Source: JAAHGY01 sp051439365
GTDB taxonomy: Bacteria > Cyanobacteriota > Cyanobacteriia > CAKZMO01
Direction: 5' to 3'
Length of the DNA stretch: 21,444 bases
Assembly (NCBI GenBank): GCA_051439365.1
Contig: JBFRWC010000177.1
Span: forward strand, 1 to 21,444
Shown here: one piece after another, positions 14,766 through 21,279 of the stretch
Layout: each line of letters begins with the position of its first letter
How positions within the stretch are numbered: position 1 is the first letter of the stretch
The notes under the pieces: generated by a model
Seen by the model: the letters and a program-made list of their open reading frames with translations, nothing else
Databases searched by the model: none
Told to the model about the DNA's origin: nothing
Made by a program: the position numbers and the translations under genes

Positions 14766-15617
14766 TTAAACCACTTGTTGTCGTAAAAAGGGAATCAAAG
14801 CTTCATTCACTTTTTCGGGCCAGTCTTCTTGGACGTAATGTCCCACTTGATCCAACTGAACGAGTTTGCCATCGGTTAAGGCGGCCACAATGGGTTCCAC
14901 AGACTCAAGCGAAAGCCACGGATCGGACAGCCCCCACAGAACCAGGGTTGGCTTATCCCATTGGGCGAGCCCAGTTTGAATTTCAGCAGTGATGGTTTTG
15001 ATTTGGAGCCTTTTGACAGCAGCCAGGAGGGCACGCCCCGTATCAGAGGTTTGCAAAAAGGGACGGCGATAGATGTCTAGATCCTCATCGTCTACTTGAT
15101 AGGGTCCACCGCCTTCAAGGGTTCGATCGACCAACAGGGGGTCTTGGGTAATCATATCTCCGATAAAGGGCCAGCCCATTTGCTGGATTTTGAAGGGCAG
15201 CTGATGTTCGGTAGAGATGGGGGCGTTACAGATGACCAGACGCTCGATGCGATCGCCATTTCTCAAGGCATACTGGATCCCCACGGACCCCAGAAATCCC
15301 TGGGCTACCATCACACACTGGTCAATTTCTAGAACATCCAAGAACTGCCCCAGTGCCTCGACATAGGCATCAGGAGTATAGGCAAAATCCCAGCGATCGG
15401 GTCGGGCGGAAAAACCCATGCCCAACCAATCAGGTGCGATCGCCCATCGCCCGGTCTCCGTGGCGATCGCGGGGAGTGTGTTGCGCCAACTGTAGCTTTG
15501 GGACACAAGGCCATGCAGAAATACCACAGGAGGTTTATCTGAAGGAGTCGTGGGTTCAACGTCACGCACCAACCAATCAAACTCTCCCACTTTGACAAAT
15601 TTTTCGGCGATCGCCAC
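14766..15617 (-). CDS. Alpha/beta-fold hydrolase family protein lacking the nucleophilic serine
   Basis: A 283-residue alpha/beta-hydrolase-fold protein (haloalkane dehalogenase/epoxide hydrolase-like group). HGL oxyanion segment at 35-37, the cap region around 135-205, DPW with candidate acid D232 and GHYVQEDWPE with H260. The nucleophile elbow, normally GxSxG, reads AQGFLG (105-110), with glycine at the nucleophile position. From memory a cyanobacterial/plant subgroup shares this QGFLGS pattern, so it is probably a family trait rather than a mutation. Classical esterase chemistry is unlikely; substrate unknown. A GTG start at 15617 with GGGGGAAG just upstream is preferred; a TTG at 15656 would add 13 residues. 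No in-frame ATG lies near. The O-methyltransferase gene ends 168 bp upstream on the same strand. Confidence 0.85.
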   Translation of the reverse strand: MAIAEKFVKVGEFDWLVRDVEPTTPSDKPPVVFLHGLVSQSYSWRNTLPAIATETGRWAIAPDWLGMGFSARPDRWDFAYTPDAYVEALGQFLDVLEIDQCVMVAQGFLGSVGIQYALRNGDRIERLVICNAPISTEHQLPFKIQQMGWPFIGDMITQDPLLVDRTLEGGGPYQVDDEDLDIYRRPFLQTSDTGRALLAAVKRLQIKTITAEIQTGLAQWDKPTLVLWGLSDPWLSLESVEPIVAALTDGKLVQLDQVGHYVQEDWPEKVNEALIPFLRQQVV

Positions 15618-15785
15618 AGTGTCTTCCCCCACCCCAACAACAAAGTCATGGCACAATGCCGATCGTCTCTATGGTGAAACGGTCCAGTCGCGCCGTATCC
15701 ATATCCTACAACTATCTGGGATCACCCCGTTCTGGACTAGAGCGATTTTAGTGGCCGGATCGTTAGTTCCTAACCATCGTTAGGT

Positions 15786-16448
15786 CTACCGTTTTAAAGC
15801 GAGGGTTAAACCATCGGCAATGGGCAGTAGGCTCACACTCACTCGCTCATCTTGGTGAATCGTCTGGTTCAGGGCACGGATAGTCCGGGTCCGCTTCTGA
15901 GTATCGTTAGGGTCTGCCACTCGCCCCGACCACAGCACATTATCGAGAGCAATCACGCCACCGGGTCTCACAAGCTGGAGCGATCGCTCATAATACTCCC
16001 CGTAGTTCGATTTATCCGCGTCGATAAACGCAAAATCAAAGGTATTGGCTTGCCCCTCGGCTAGTAGTGTATCTAAGGTTTCCAGGGCTGGGGCAATTCG
16101 CAGGTCGATCTGATGGTCTACGTTGGCTAAAGACCAGTATTTGCGGGCGATCGCCGTATACTCTTCACTAACATCACAAGCGACAATTCGTCCATCTGCT
16201 GGTAAGGCTGCTGCCATCCATAGGGAGCTATAGCCCGTGAACACCCCAATCTCTAACACCCGTTTAGCCCCCATAAGCTGGAGTAACCAGGCCATAAACT
16301 GCCCCTGCTCTGGGGCAATCTGCATTTGACCCATGTGGTGGGTTGTCATCTCTTGTCGTAACTGTTGTAATTCTTCTGATTCTCGTAAGGATACCGACAA
16401 CAGATAAGCATAAAGAGCGTTGTTAAGATGAAGGGTTTGATTCGCCAT
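15786..16448 (-). CDS. Cation-dependent class I SAM O-methyltransferase (caffeoyl-CoA OMT-like)
   Basis: A 220-residue cytoplasmic methyltransferase. Family features: VLEIGVFTGYSSL (64-76; SAM motif I), ACDVSEEYTAIARKYW (90-105), FDFAFIDADKSNY (137-149) with the metal-binding aspartate, ALDNVLW (167-173) with the second metal ligands D169 and N170, and a C-terminal LPIADGLTLA. The length and motifs agree closely with the characterised Synechocystis catechol-type O-methyltransferase (Slr0095, about 220 residues), which methylates phenolics; the substrate here is not proven. The ATG at 16448 gives the family length; a TTG at 16463 adds five residues. No ribosome site is obvious; CTCC precedes the start. 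It lies 94 bp downstream of the STAS gene on the same strand. Confidence 0.92.
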   Translation of the reverse strand: MANQTLHLNNALYAYLLSVSLRESEELQQLRQEMTTHHMGQMQIAPEQGQFMAWLLQLMGAKRVLEIGVFTGYSSLWMAAALPADGRIVACDVSEEYTAIARKYWSLANVDHQIDLRIAPALETLDTLLAEGQANTFDFAFIDADKSNYGEYYERSLQLVRPGGVIALDNVLWSGRVADPNDTQKRTRTIRALNQTIHQDERVSVSLLPIADGLTLALKR

Positions 16449-16542
16449 GTCAGGAGATAACAAAAGTGCAGAGGGTACAGGCTAGAAGTGGAACACCCCA
16501 GTTCTGCCCCGCTGTCTCAACGCTACAGGTTAGCCCAATTCT

Positions 16543-16890
16543 TCACAAGGCATATCGATGTAAATCGTCATCTCCCGATACAAAATTCTCGAATTCCCGT
16601 CGATCGGTGTACAGGTCGAATTTTTCCAGCAATCCGGCCCGTTCGATGCTGAGTCGAACATCGGCATGAAGAGAACACAAGGCCAAGGTGCCGCCGATGC
16701 GTCGCACCCGATTGTAGGCAATCATCAACGTTCCGAGACCGCTACTATCAATGCGGCTGGTATTTTTTAAGTCAATCAGCAAAAAAGTAGTGCCTGCCTC
16801 AATATTACTGCTGATCCAGTAAAGCAGGTCAGGAGCCGCACTCGTGCCTAAAATCCCAGGGTTTGGTTCAAAAACGTATTTTAGTGCCAT
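16543..16890 (-). CDS. STAS-domain protein, anti-sigma factor antagonist-like
   Basis: A 115-residue single STAS domain. The phosphoacceptor region reads IDLKNTSRIDSSGLGTL (39-55), matching the DSSG signature of SpoIIAA-type antagonists, where a serine is phosphorylated by a partner-switching kinase. FLLIDL supplies the central strand, and the following IAYNRVRRIGGTLAL is typical. No anti-sigma kinase or PP2C phosphatase gene lies in the window, so partners must be elsewhere. The ATG at 16890 was chosen because it begins at the domain and has GGGTGG just upstream; the frame is open to 17019 but that extension is basic and unlike the family. The next minus-strand gene downstream is the O-methyltransferase. 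Confidence 0.88.
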   Translation of the reverse strand: MALKYVFEPNPGILGTSAAPDLLYWISSNIEAGTTFLLIDLKNTSRIDSSGLGTLMIAYNRVRRIGGTLALCSLHADVRLSIERAGLLEKFDLYTDRREFENFVSGDDDLHRYAL

Positions 16891-17119
16891 CCATCCACCC
16901 AGTCGTTGATTAATAGAGTCATAAAATCGTGAAGGTCGAAATTTCACGGCAGTGATACTCTCTCTCAACACTATCCAGCCCCTAAAGCAGGGGTCAGGAT
17001 CAGGCACACATTTCGTCAAAGGTTGCCATCGAAACTGGTCATCAACGGTTGGGGGAGGAATTGCCGATCTAATGTGATGCGATCGCGCCAGACAGGTTGC
17101 CTGGGCAGTAGACTACAAT

Positions 17120-17161
17120 CCCCGATGAGATCCGTAGTGTAGCACAGGGTTCTCATCGGGG
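17120..17161. repeat. Perfect 11-bp inverted repeat with 20-nt loop
   Basis: CCCCGATGAGA (17120-17130) pairs perfectly with TCTCATCGGGG (17151-17161). There is no T-tract on either strand. It may be a structured leader upstream of the STAS gene, a protein-binding site or part of a small RNA; nothing in the sequence decides between these. Confidence 0.6.
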
Positions 17162-17284
17162 GGATGGAGCGAGAGGGTGGAGGAAGTGGGGCGATCGCCT
17201 TTAGTGGTAAGCCCTAGGTTCAGGCGATCGCTTTGGGCCGATGCTCCGAGTCAAGCTCTGAGGTTAAGGATGGAGTTGTAGCCC

Positions 17285-17317
17285 AGACCCCCGGCTTCTC
17301 AAAGAGGCCGGGGGTCT
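17285..17317 (-). terminator. Candidate terminator hairpin downstream of the carotenoid oxygenase gene
   Basis: AGACCCCCGGC (17285-17295) and GCCGGGGGTCT (17307-17317) pair perfectly. The stem extends inward by three more pairs, one a wobble, leaving loop TCAAA. It lies about 50 nt past the oxygenase stop. GC-rich hairpins of this ACCCCCGG type are frequent at cyanobacterial gene ends. A T-run is absent, so termination is inferred from position. Confidence 0.45.
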
Positions 17318-17342
17318 AAAGGGGGTCTAAAGGGGGTCTAAA
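17310..17342. repeat. 11-bp tandem repeat, three copies (GGGGGTCTAAA)
   Basis: Three perfect copies, the first overlapping the right arm of the GC-rich hairpin. It looks as if the end of the hairpin arm plus TAAA was copied twice to the right. It has no coding meaning, as it lies between the oxygenase stop and its hairpin. Confidence 0.95.
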
Positions 17343-17347
17343 GTCAG

Positions 17348-17377
17348 TTTATTTCAGGACATTTTATTTCAGGCCAT
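17348..17377. repeat. 15-bp tandem duplication spanning the oxygenase stop codon
   Basis: TTTATTTCAGGACAT (17348-17362) is followed by TTTATTTCAGGCCAT (17363-17377), one mismatch. On the coding (minus) strand each copy reads ATG-NCC-TGA plus AATAAA, so the last two codons and the stop of the carotenoid oxygenase gene have been copied in frame downstream. Confidence 0.9.
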
Positions 17378-18865
17378 TGGACCAAAGTCGGTCTCTGTAA
17401 AGGTACCGTGCAGGCCATAGGGGATGTGATGCTTGAGCCGCAGTACGGCCACCGGACCTGCGTTCAAGTCCCGCGCATCCAAAATCACCAATTCTGAGTT
17501 CCCTCGTTCGGCATTAAACACCAGCGTCAACACCCAGCCATCATCTTCGGCCTCGCCGTTGGGTCGGGGAACGAACACAGGTTCACCCACAAAACCCCGT
17601 GGGGCTGCGCTCCAGAGTTGCTGATCCACCACTTGCTGTCCAGATGCGCCTAGATCCACTTTCCAAATGGCTTGCAGGGGCGCATTCCCTGTCGGCTTAT
17701 GGGTGGCGGCGATGTAAATATACCGATGGGACTGACCCACATAATCAGGATGGACAGTGGGAAATTCGCAAGGGCGAGAGTCTAGGGTTGTCTGTTCGAC
17801 TTGGTTGTTGTCCAAATCGAGGTGAAACCGAGTCAGCGTTCCGGGGGGCACCTGGTCAAAGTCGGTTTCGAGGAAATCGTCGGTTTCTATCTCTGTCAAG
17901 AGTTGGTCATACCGCACCGAATCAACCACTACGTTGCCCTTTTGTTCAAAGGCGTTGACGTGATGGAAGATAAACCCAGTTGGGGCATCAAGGGTGATCA
18001 TTGGGTCAGGACGATGGCGCGGAATCAGGATCACCTTGGTGGGTTGATCGGATTGGGTCCGGAGACATTGACCCGCTCCTTTCAGGCCCAATACGAAGGG
18101 GAGGGGGTTGTAGCTGACCGGGTTTTGAAAAAAGATGACGTAGTTGGGGGTGATGGCACAGTCGTGGAGGAAACAGAAACCGGGGACGTTGTGGGACTTT
18201 TGTCGTAGCACCGTTCCTGCGGGACTCAATTCGTAAATCGTAATTTTTGAGGACAGCCCTTGCTCAACGGAGAAGTTCACCAGGCAGGGGTTGCCGTTGT
18301 CTACGGTACAAGCGGGGTCAACCCAGGGATGGGCCGCGAAGGTCGCACCTGATTGCAGCACCCCATCCAGGGTGTCGATCCCAAGGGTGTCTAGGGTCTG
18401 TGGATCGAGACGGTGGGGTTTGGCGGCTTCCCAAAGGGCTAGGAGCTTACCGCCCCAGTAAATCACCTGGGTGTTGGCAATATTTTTGAGCCGAATGTCA
18501 AAGATGTTGGCCAGCCAACCACCGGGCTTTTGGGTGCCGAATATGCCCCGATACAGCATTTTGCCTGCTTTTTGTTCGCTAACGTACGCTTCGGTACGGA
18601 TAAAGCGGTTGCGAAAATGGGCGCGGCCATTGCGGAAGGCGATCGCGCATACCATCCCATCCCCATCAAACGGGTGGTGTACTCGCTGCCCGTGGACATC
18701 TAACAAACCGGGGCCGTTGCGAAAGAGGGTCCCGGATAGTTCGGGAGGAATCGCCCCGTCAATCTCGTCAATCCAATAGTCATATTCATTGGGCTGGGAC
18801 CGATAGCCCTGCTGCCAGTCTTCACGGTTGTAGGATGGTGTCGTTGTGGGAATAGTAGCTGTCAT
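17369..18865 (-). CDS. Apocarotenoid 15,15'-oxygenase, carotenoid cleavage dioxygenase family
   Basis: A 498-residue non-haem iron dioxygenase that cleaves (apo)carotenoids to retinal-type products. The four iron-ligand histidines of the seven-bladed propeller are at 179 (TFAAHPW), 234 (CFLHDCA), 301 or 302 (FIFHHVN) and 486 (PYGLHGTF). Second-shell glutamates are E146, E367 and E428. The spacing agrees almost exactly with the structurally known Synechocystis ACO (490 residues). RNGPG (49-53) and HPFDGDGM (64-71) near the N-terminus are also typical. The ATG at 18865 is the natural start; no ribosome site is visible, and a duplicated 11-bp A/T-rich unit lies just upstream. It is 123 bp downstream of the folate/biopterin transporter gene, same strand. 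Whether the in vivo product is retinal for a rhodopsin is unknown; no opsin is in the window. Confidence 0.93.
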   Translation of the reverse strand: MTATIPTTTPSYNREDWQQGYRSQPNEYDYWIDEIDGAIPPELSGTLFRNGPGLLDVHGQRVHHPFDGDGMVCAIAFRNGRAHFRNRFIRTEAYVSEQKAGKMLYRGIFGTQKPGGWLANIFDIRLKNIANTQVIYWGGKLLALWEAAKPHRLDPQTLDTLGIDTLDGVLQSGATFAAHPWVDPACTVDNGNPCLVNFSVEQGLSSKITIYELSPAGTVLRQKSHNVPGFCFLHDCAITPNYVIFFQNPVSYNPLPFVLGLKGAGQCLRTQSDQPTKVILIPRHRPDPMITLDAPTGFIFHHVNAFEQKGNVVVDSVRYDQLLTEIETDDFLETDFDQVPPGTLTRFHLDLDNNQVEQTTLDSRPCEFPTVHPDYVGQSHRYIYIAATHKPTGNAPLQAIWKVDLGASGQQVVDQQLWSAAPRGFVGEPVFVPRPNGEAEDDGWVLTLVFNAERGNSELVILDARDLNAGPVAVLRLKHHIPYGLHGTFTETDFGPMA

Positions 18866-18887
18866 AGTGATGTTTTAGTGATGTTTT
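18866..18887. repeat. 11-bp tandem repeat, two copies (AGTGATGTTTT)
   Basis: Two perfect copies directly abut the start codon of the carotenoid oxygenase gene. On its coding strand they read AAAACATCACT twice, immediately before ATG, so they fill the place where a ribosome site would normally be. Confidence 0.95.
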
Positions 18888-18988
18888 AGTCAACAAGGTC
18901 CGGTGACCAAAGGGGAATCGATTGAAACAGGGTGCAAGAGATGGCACGCAACCCTGAATGGAGGCTGACCAGAGCGAATGGCTCTCAA

Positions 18989-20389
18989 TCAACGGTTAGC
19001 CGTGCTAGTTAGGGGGACGGTATCAGGCTGAGAATCTGGTTTAGGATCGCCCACAGCGTCTGTATCATCAGTAAGTTGGCTCGTAGATGTATCCGTTGTC
19101 GAAAGGAGTCCCAAAAAGGGGAGGGGTAACAAACTACTGAGGGTCGTTATTAACACCAACAACCAGAGCTGATCAAAGCTGGTTTCTGTTACTCCCAATA
19201 GGTGGGTCAAGATCGCTCCTCCTTCTTGTGACACCAACGTCGCACCGTTAGAGATAGACATCAACAGAGCAAACAGCGTTGCTTCAATACCCACTGGACA
19301 GACTCGAGCTGCGAGGACCAACAAGGGCATAAACGCAATCTTGCCCATCACGGCCAGAATAACAGTATCTCCCAGGCTGAACCACTGATCGTTGATACCC
19401 ATGGCTCGGTTGGCGTGGGTAACTAGCACTAGGGCACTTAGCCCCAAGATCGTGGAGATCACAATGCTCCACGCAATGATGCTGCGAATGGGGATGGCTT
19501 TGAGGAATTGCTGGAAGAGCCACACCCCCAACAGTCCAGCCATACTCGCCATCAAGCTCAATCGGCCTAAAAATTCGGGTTGAAAGCCTAAGTCGTTTGT
19601 CACAAAGTAGAAGAAGGCGGAGCCGGAACTGGGGGTGGCTTGCCAGAGGAAAATAAACAGGGCGGGCATCCAAATCGATCGCTGTTTTACCGTTTGCCAC
19701 AGGGTCTGGACTTGTTGGGCGATGATGTTGTGGTTGTGGTCAGGGCTGACGGGGTGTTCGTCGATCAGCCAGGACACTCCCAGGACGATGAGGGGAAATA
19801 GGGCGGTGATGGCAAATATGGTGCGGACGCTGATGTATTCCAGCAGAATTCCCCCCAGGTAGGCGGAGATGATACCTCCCAGAGCGGCTGAACTCCAACA
19901 GAGGGATTGCAATGATCCGGCGGCGGCTTGGGATTCGAGGCGAACCCGTTCCACAACGATGGAATCGACAATCACATCGCTCATGGCGATCGCCATCCCA
20001 CTGACCAGAATGGCGATCGCAACGGCCCATGCCGTCTGCACCACCGTCGCCATTGCCAGCCAAGCGGCTGTTCCCAGGAGGCCCGCTAACACCAAGTAGG
20101 GCCGCCGCCGATACCGGGCAATGGGGAGTCCATCGGAAATGAAGCCAAACAAGGGTTTAACGGTCCACGGCAGAATGCCGATCCCTAGGAGTGCTGAGGT
20201 TTGGGCTGGGGTCAGGCCTAGATCATCTTTGAGGTAGAAGCTAACGGCCAGTTGAGAGAGACCGATAATCCCTTGGACAAAGTAAGCCAAGATAATGGCC
20301 GCTAATTCTGGTGTGGGTTTGTTGCCAAACAGGACAGCCTTGATGAGGGCTTCCCTCATTGGGGTCAGACGGGAGGCGATCGCGATCAT
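18989..20389 (-). CDS. Folate/biopterin transporter (FBT/BT1 family, major facilitator superfamily)
   Basis: A 466-residue inner-membrane protein with about 12 predicted helices between residues 28 and 430 and a polar, acidic C-terminal tail. Motifs of the family: KPLFGFISDGLPI (78-90), YRRRPYL (93-99), SDVIVDSIVVER (137-148) and CPVGIEATLFALL (364-376). The family is known from Synechocystis Slr0642 and its plastid homologue, which carry folates, and from Leishmania BT1. Substrate here is inferred from family only. The ATG at 20389 has AAGG six nt upstream; an internal ATG (residue 11) is possible. A perfect 9-bp inverted repeat in its leader suggests regulation. The apocarotenoid oxygenase gene follows 123 bp downstream on the same strand; no functional link is obvious. 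Confidence 0.92.
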   Translation of the reverse strand: MIAIASRLTPMREALIKAVLFGNKPTPELAAIILAYFVQGIIGLSQLAVSFYLKDDLGLTPAQTSALLGIGILPWTVKPLFGFISDGLPIARYRRRPYLVLAGLLGTAAWLAMATVVQTAWAVAIAILVSGMAIAMSDVIVDSIVVERVRLESQAAAGSLQSLCWSSAALGGIISAYLGGILLEYISVRTIFAITALFPLIVLGVSWLIDEHPVSPDHNHNIIAQQVQTLWQTVKQRSIWMPALFIFLWQATPSSGSAFFYFVTNDLGFQPEFLGRLSLMASMAGLLGVWLFQQFLKAIPIRSIIAWSIVISTILGLSALVLVTHANRAMGINDQWFSLGDTVILAVMGKIAFMPLLVLAARVCPVGIEATLFALLMSISNGATLVSQEGGAILTHLLGVTETSFDQLWLLVLITTLSSLLPLPFLGLLSTTDTSTSQLTDDTDAVGDPKPDSQPDTVPLTSTANR

Positions 20390-20397
20390 ACACAGCC

Positions 20398-20442
20398 TTC
20401 ACGTTAAGATTTGCTAAACTTATTTACTTATCATAACGTGAA
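20398..20442 (-). promoter_or_regulatory. Inverted repeat in the leader of the folate/biopterin transporter gene
   Basis: TTCACGTTA (20398-20406) and TAACGTGAA (20434-20442) are perfect complements separated by 27 bp of AT-rich sequence. TATGAT, a possible -10 box, overlaps the distal arm. The proximal arm touches the AAGG ribosome site of the gene. It could be a pair of operator half-sites or, if transcribed, a stem that hides the ribosome site. Confidence 0.5.
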
Positions 20443-20459
20443 TTTTCGCAGCGACTTTG

Positions 20460-20481
20460 GGTGAGGTGGTGGTGAGGTGAT
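20460..20481. repeat. 11-bp tandem repeat, two near-identical copies
   Basis: GGTGAGGTGGT and GGTGAGGTGAT are adjacent and differ at one base. More degenerate G/T-rich sequence follows to about 20499. It lies between the transporter gene and the 162-residue unknown gene. A hairpin, GGGGAA (20496-20501) with TTCCCC (20512-20517), sits beside it, just beyond the stop of that unknown gene on its own strand, and may be its terminator. Confidence 0.7.
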
Positions 20482-20544
20482 GGGGTGATGGAGTGGGGGA
20501 AACATGGCTGCTTCCCCGTTTCTCATCGGCCATGCATGAAGCGC

Positions 20545-21033
20545 CTATGCCCCAGACTCCGACTCCACTGTTTCTAATGGTTTGGAGTCTGGACGAGACT
20601 GCTGAAATCGCAAGCTGATATGGTCCAGCACCTTGTCGAGACCTGCGCCATCCCCAAACGTCTTAGCGGCTTTGTAAGCCGTTCGAGCCGCAGCGTAGGC
20701 TTCGCTACCCGCCACCATTTGGGTATCTTCCACCAGTTGGTGCAGTTCCTGCAGATTTTGCACCACTGGGGTCAGTGCTGTAAACAAATCGAGATCGCGC
20801 TGGGCTGCATCTAAGTCCAGTCCCCCAGGCATAAATTCAGGGTGCTGAGCTGCCATATCTAGGGCTTGAACCGTAAAGGTTTGAGATTTACGGCCAATTT
20901 TGGCGAGGTGCCGTCGGTCGTAGGGGGAAAGCCCTACTAAAAAGGACAGCTTGGTTCGGATTGTCTGTAGGGCATCCATGACCTCTTGAGCATCCTGATC
21001 AGAGAGCGTTGCGTCAACTTTGTTAGGAATCAT
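20545..21033 (-). CDS. Conserved protein of unknown function, helical
   Basis: A 162-residue soluble protein with no signal peptide or membrane helix. It is rich in Ala, Leu, Asp and Gln and should be almost fully helical. Features: SFLVGLSPYDRRHLAKIGRK (30-49), VQNLQELHQLVEDTQMVAGS (91-110) and AYAAARTAYKAAKTFGDGA (112-130). From memory it resembles an uncharacterised family found in several bacterial phyla with a LTPxxRxxLxKxG start and a LxDTxxxAGSEAY middle, so it is a real gene, but no function is known to me. The ATG at 21033 has AAGGTGG upstream. A perfect 8-bp inverted repeat lies about 70-90 nt upstream in the promoter region. Neighbours give no functional hint. Confidence 0.8.
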   Translation of the reverse strand: MIPNKVDATLSDQDAQEVMDALQTIRTKLSFLVGLSPYDRRHLAKIGRKSQTFTVQALDMAAQHPEFMPGGLDLDAAQRDLDLFTALTPVVQNLQELHQLVEDTQMVAGSEAYAAARTAYKAAKTFGDGAGLDKVLDHISLRFQQSRPDSKPLETVESESGA

Positions 21034-21101
21034 GAGTCCACCTTAAATGAGTCAGTGTAGTGATTAAGAATCATCTTTGTTACTTATACAAATCCCTAAT
21101 C

Positions 21102-21124
21102 TTTACTGAAGATATCTCAGTAAA
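21102..21124 (-). promoter_or_regulatory. Candidate operator palindrome upstream of the 162-residue unknown gene
   Basis: TTTACTGA (21102-21109) and TCAGTAAA (21117-21124) are perfect complements around a 7-bp centre containing GATATC. On the minus strand a TATAAG -10 box lies at 21083-21088, so the palindrome covers the -35 position. This is the usual layout of a repressor or activator site. No regulator is assigned. Confidence 0.5.
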
Positions 21125-21279
21125 TACCCTTAACTTTTATCTGTAATCTTTTAAAGACCGGGCTAAGGCTAGTCTGGTTTACGGATGTTGGTGACTCCCC
21201 TACAAGGGATTGGGACAATGTAGGGGTCATTGATGTATGGTTGTTTATCCTTAATCTCGTTCAGAAAGGGGTGAACGTT

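Larger units (their letters stand above)
16891..17368. other. Intergenic region between the carotenoid oxygenase and STAS genes
   Basis: No gene is evident. From left to right it holds a small hairpin (CCCCT/AGGGG, 16979-16993), a long inverted repeat (17120-17161), three HIP1 octamers (near 17089, 17191 and 17223), a strong GC-rich hairpin (17285-17317), an 11-bp triplicate (17310-17342) and part of a 15-bp duplication. The right end probably carries the 3' end of the oxygenase transcript, the left end the leader of the STAS gene. Confidence 0.5.
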
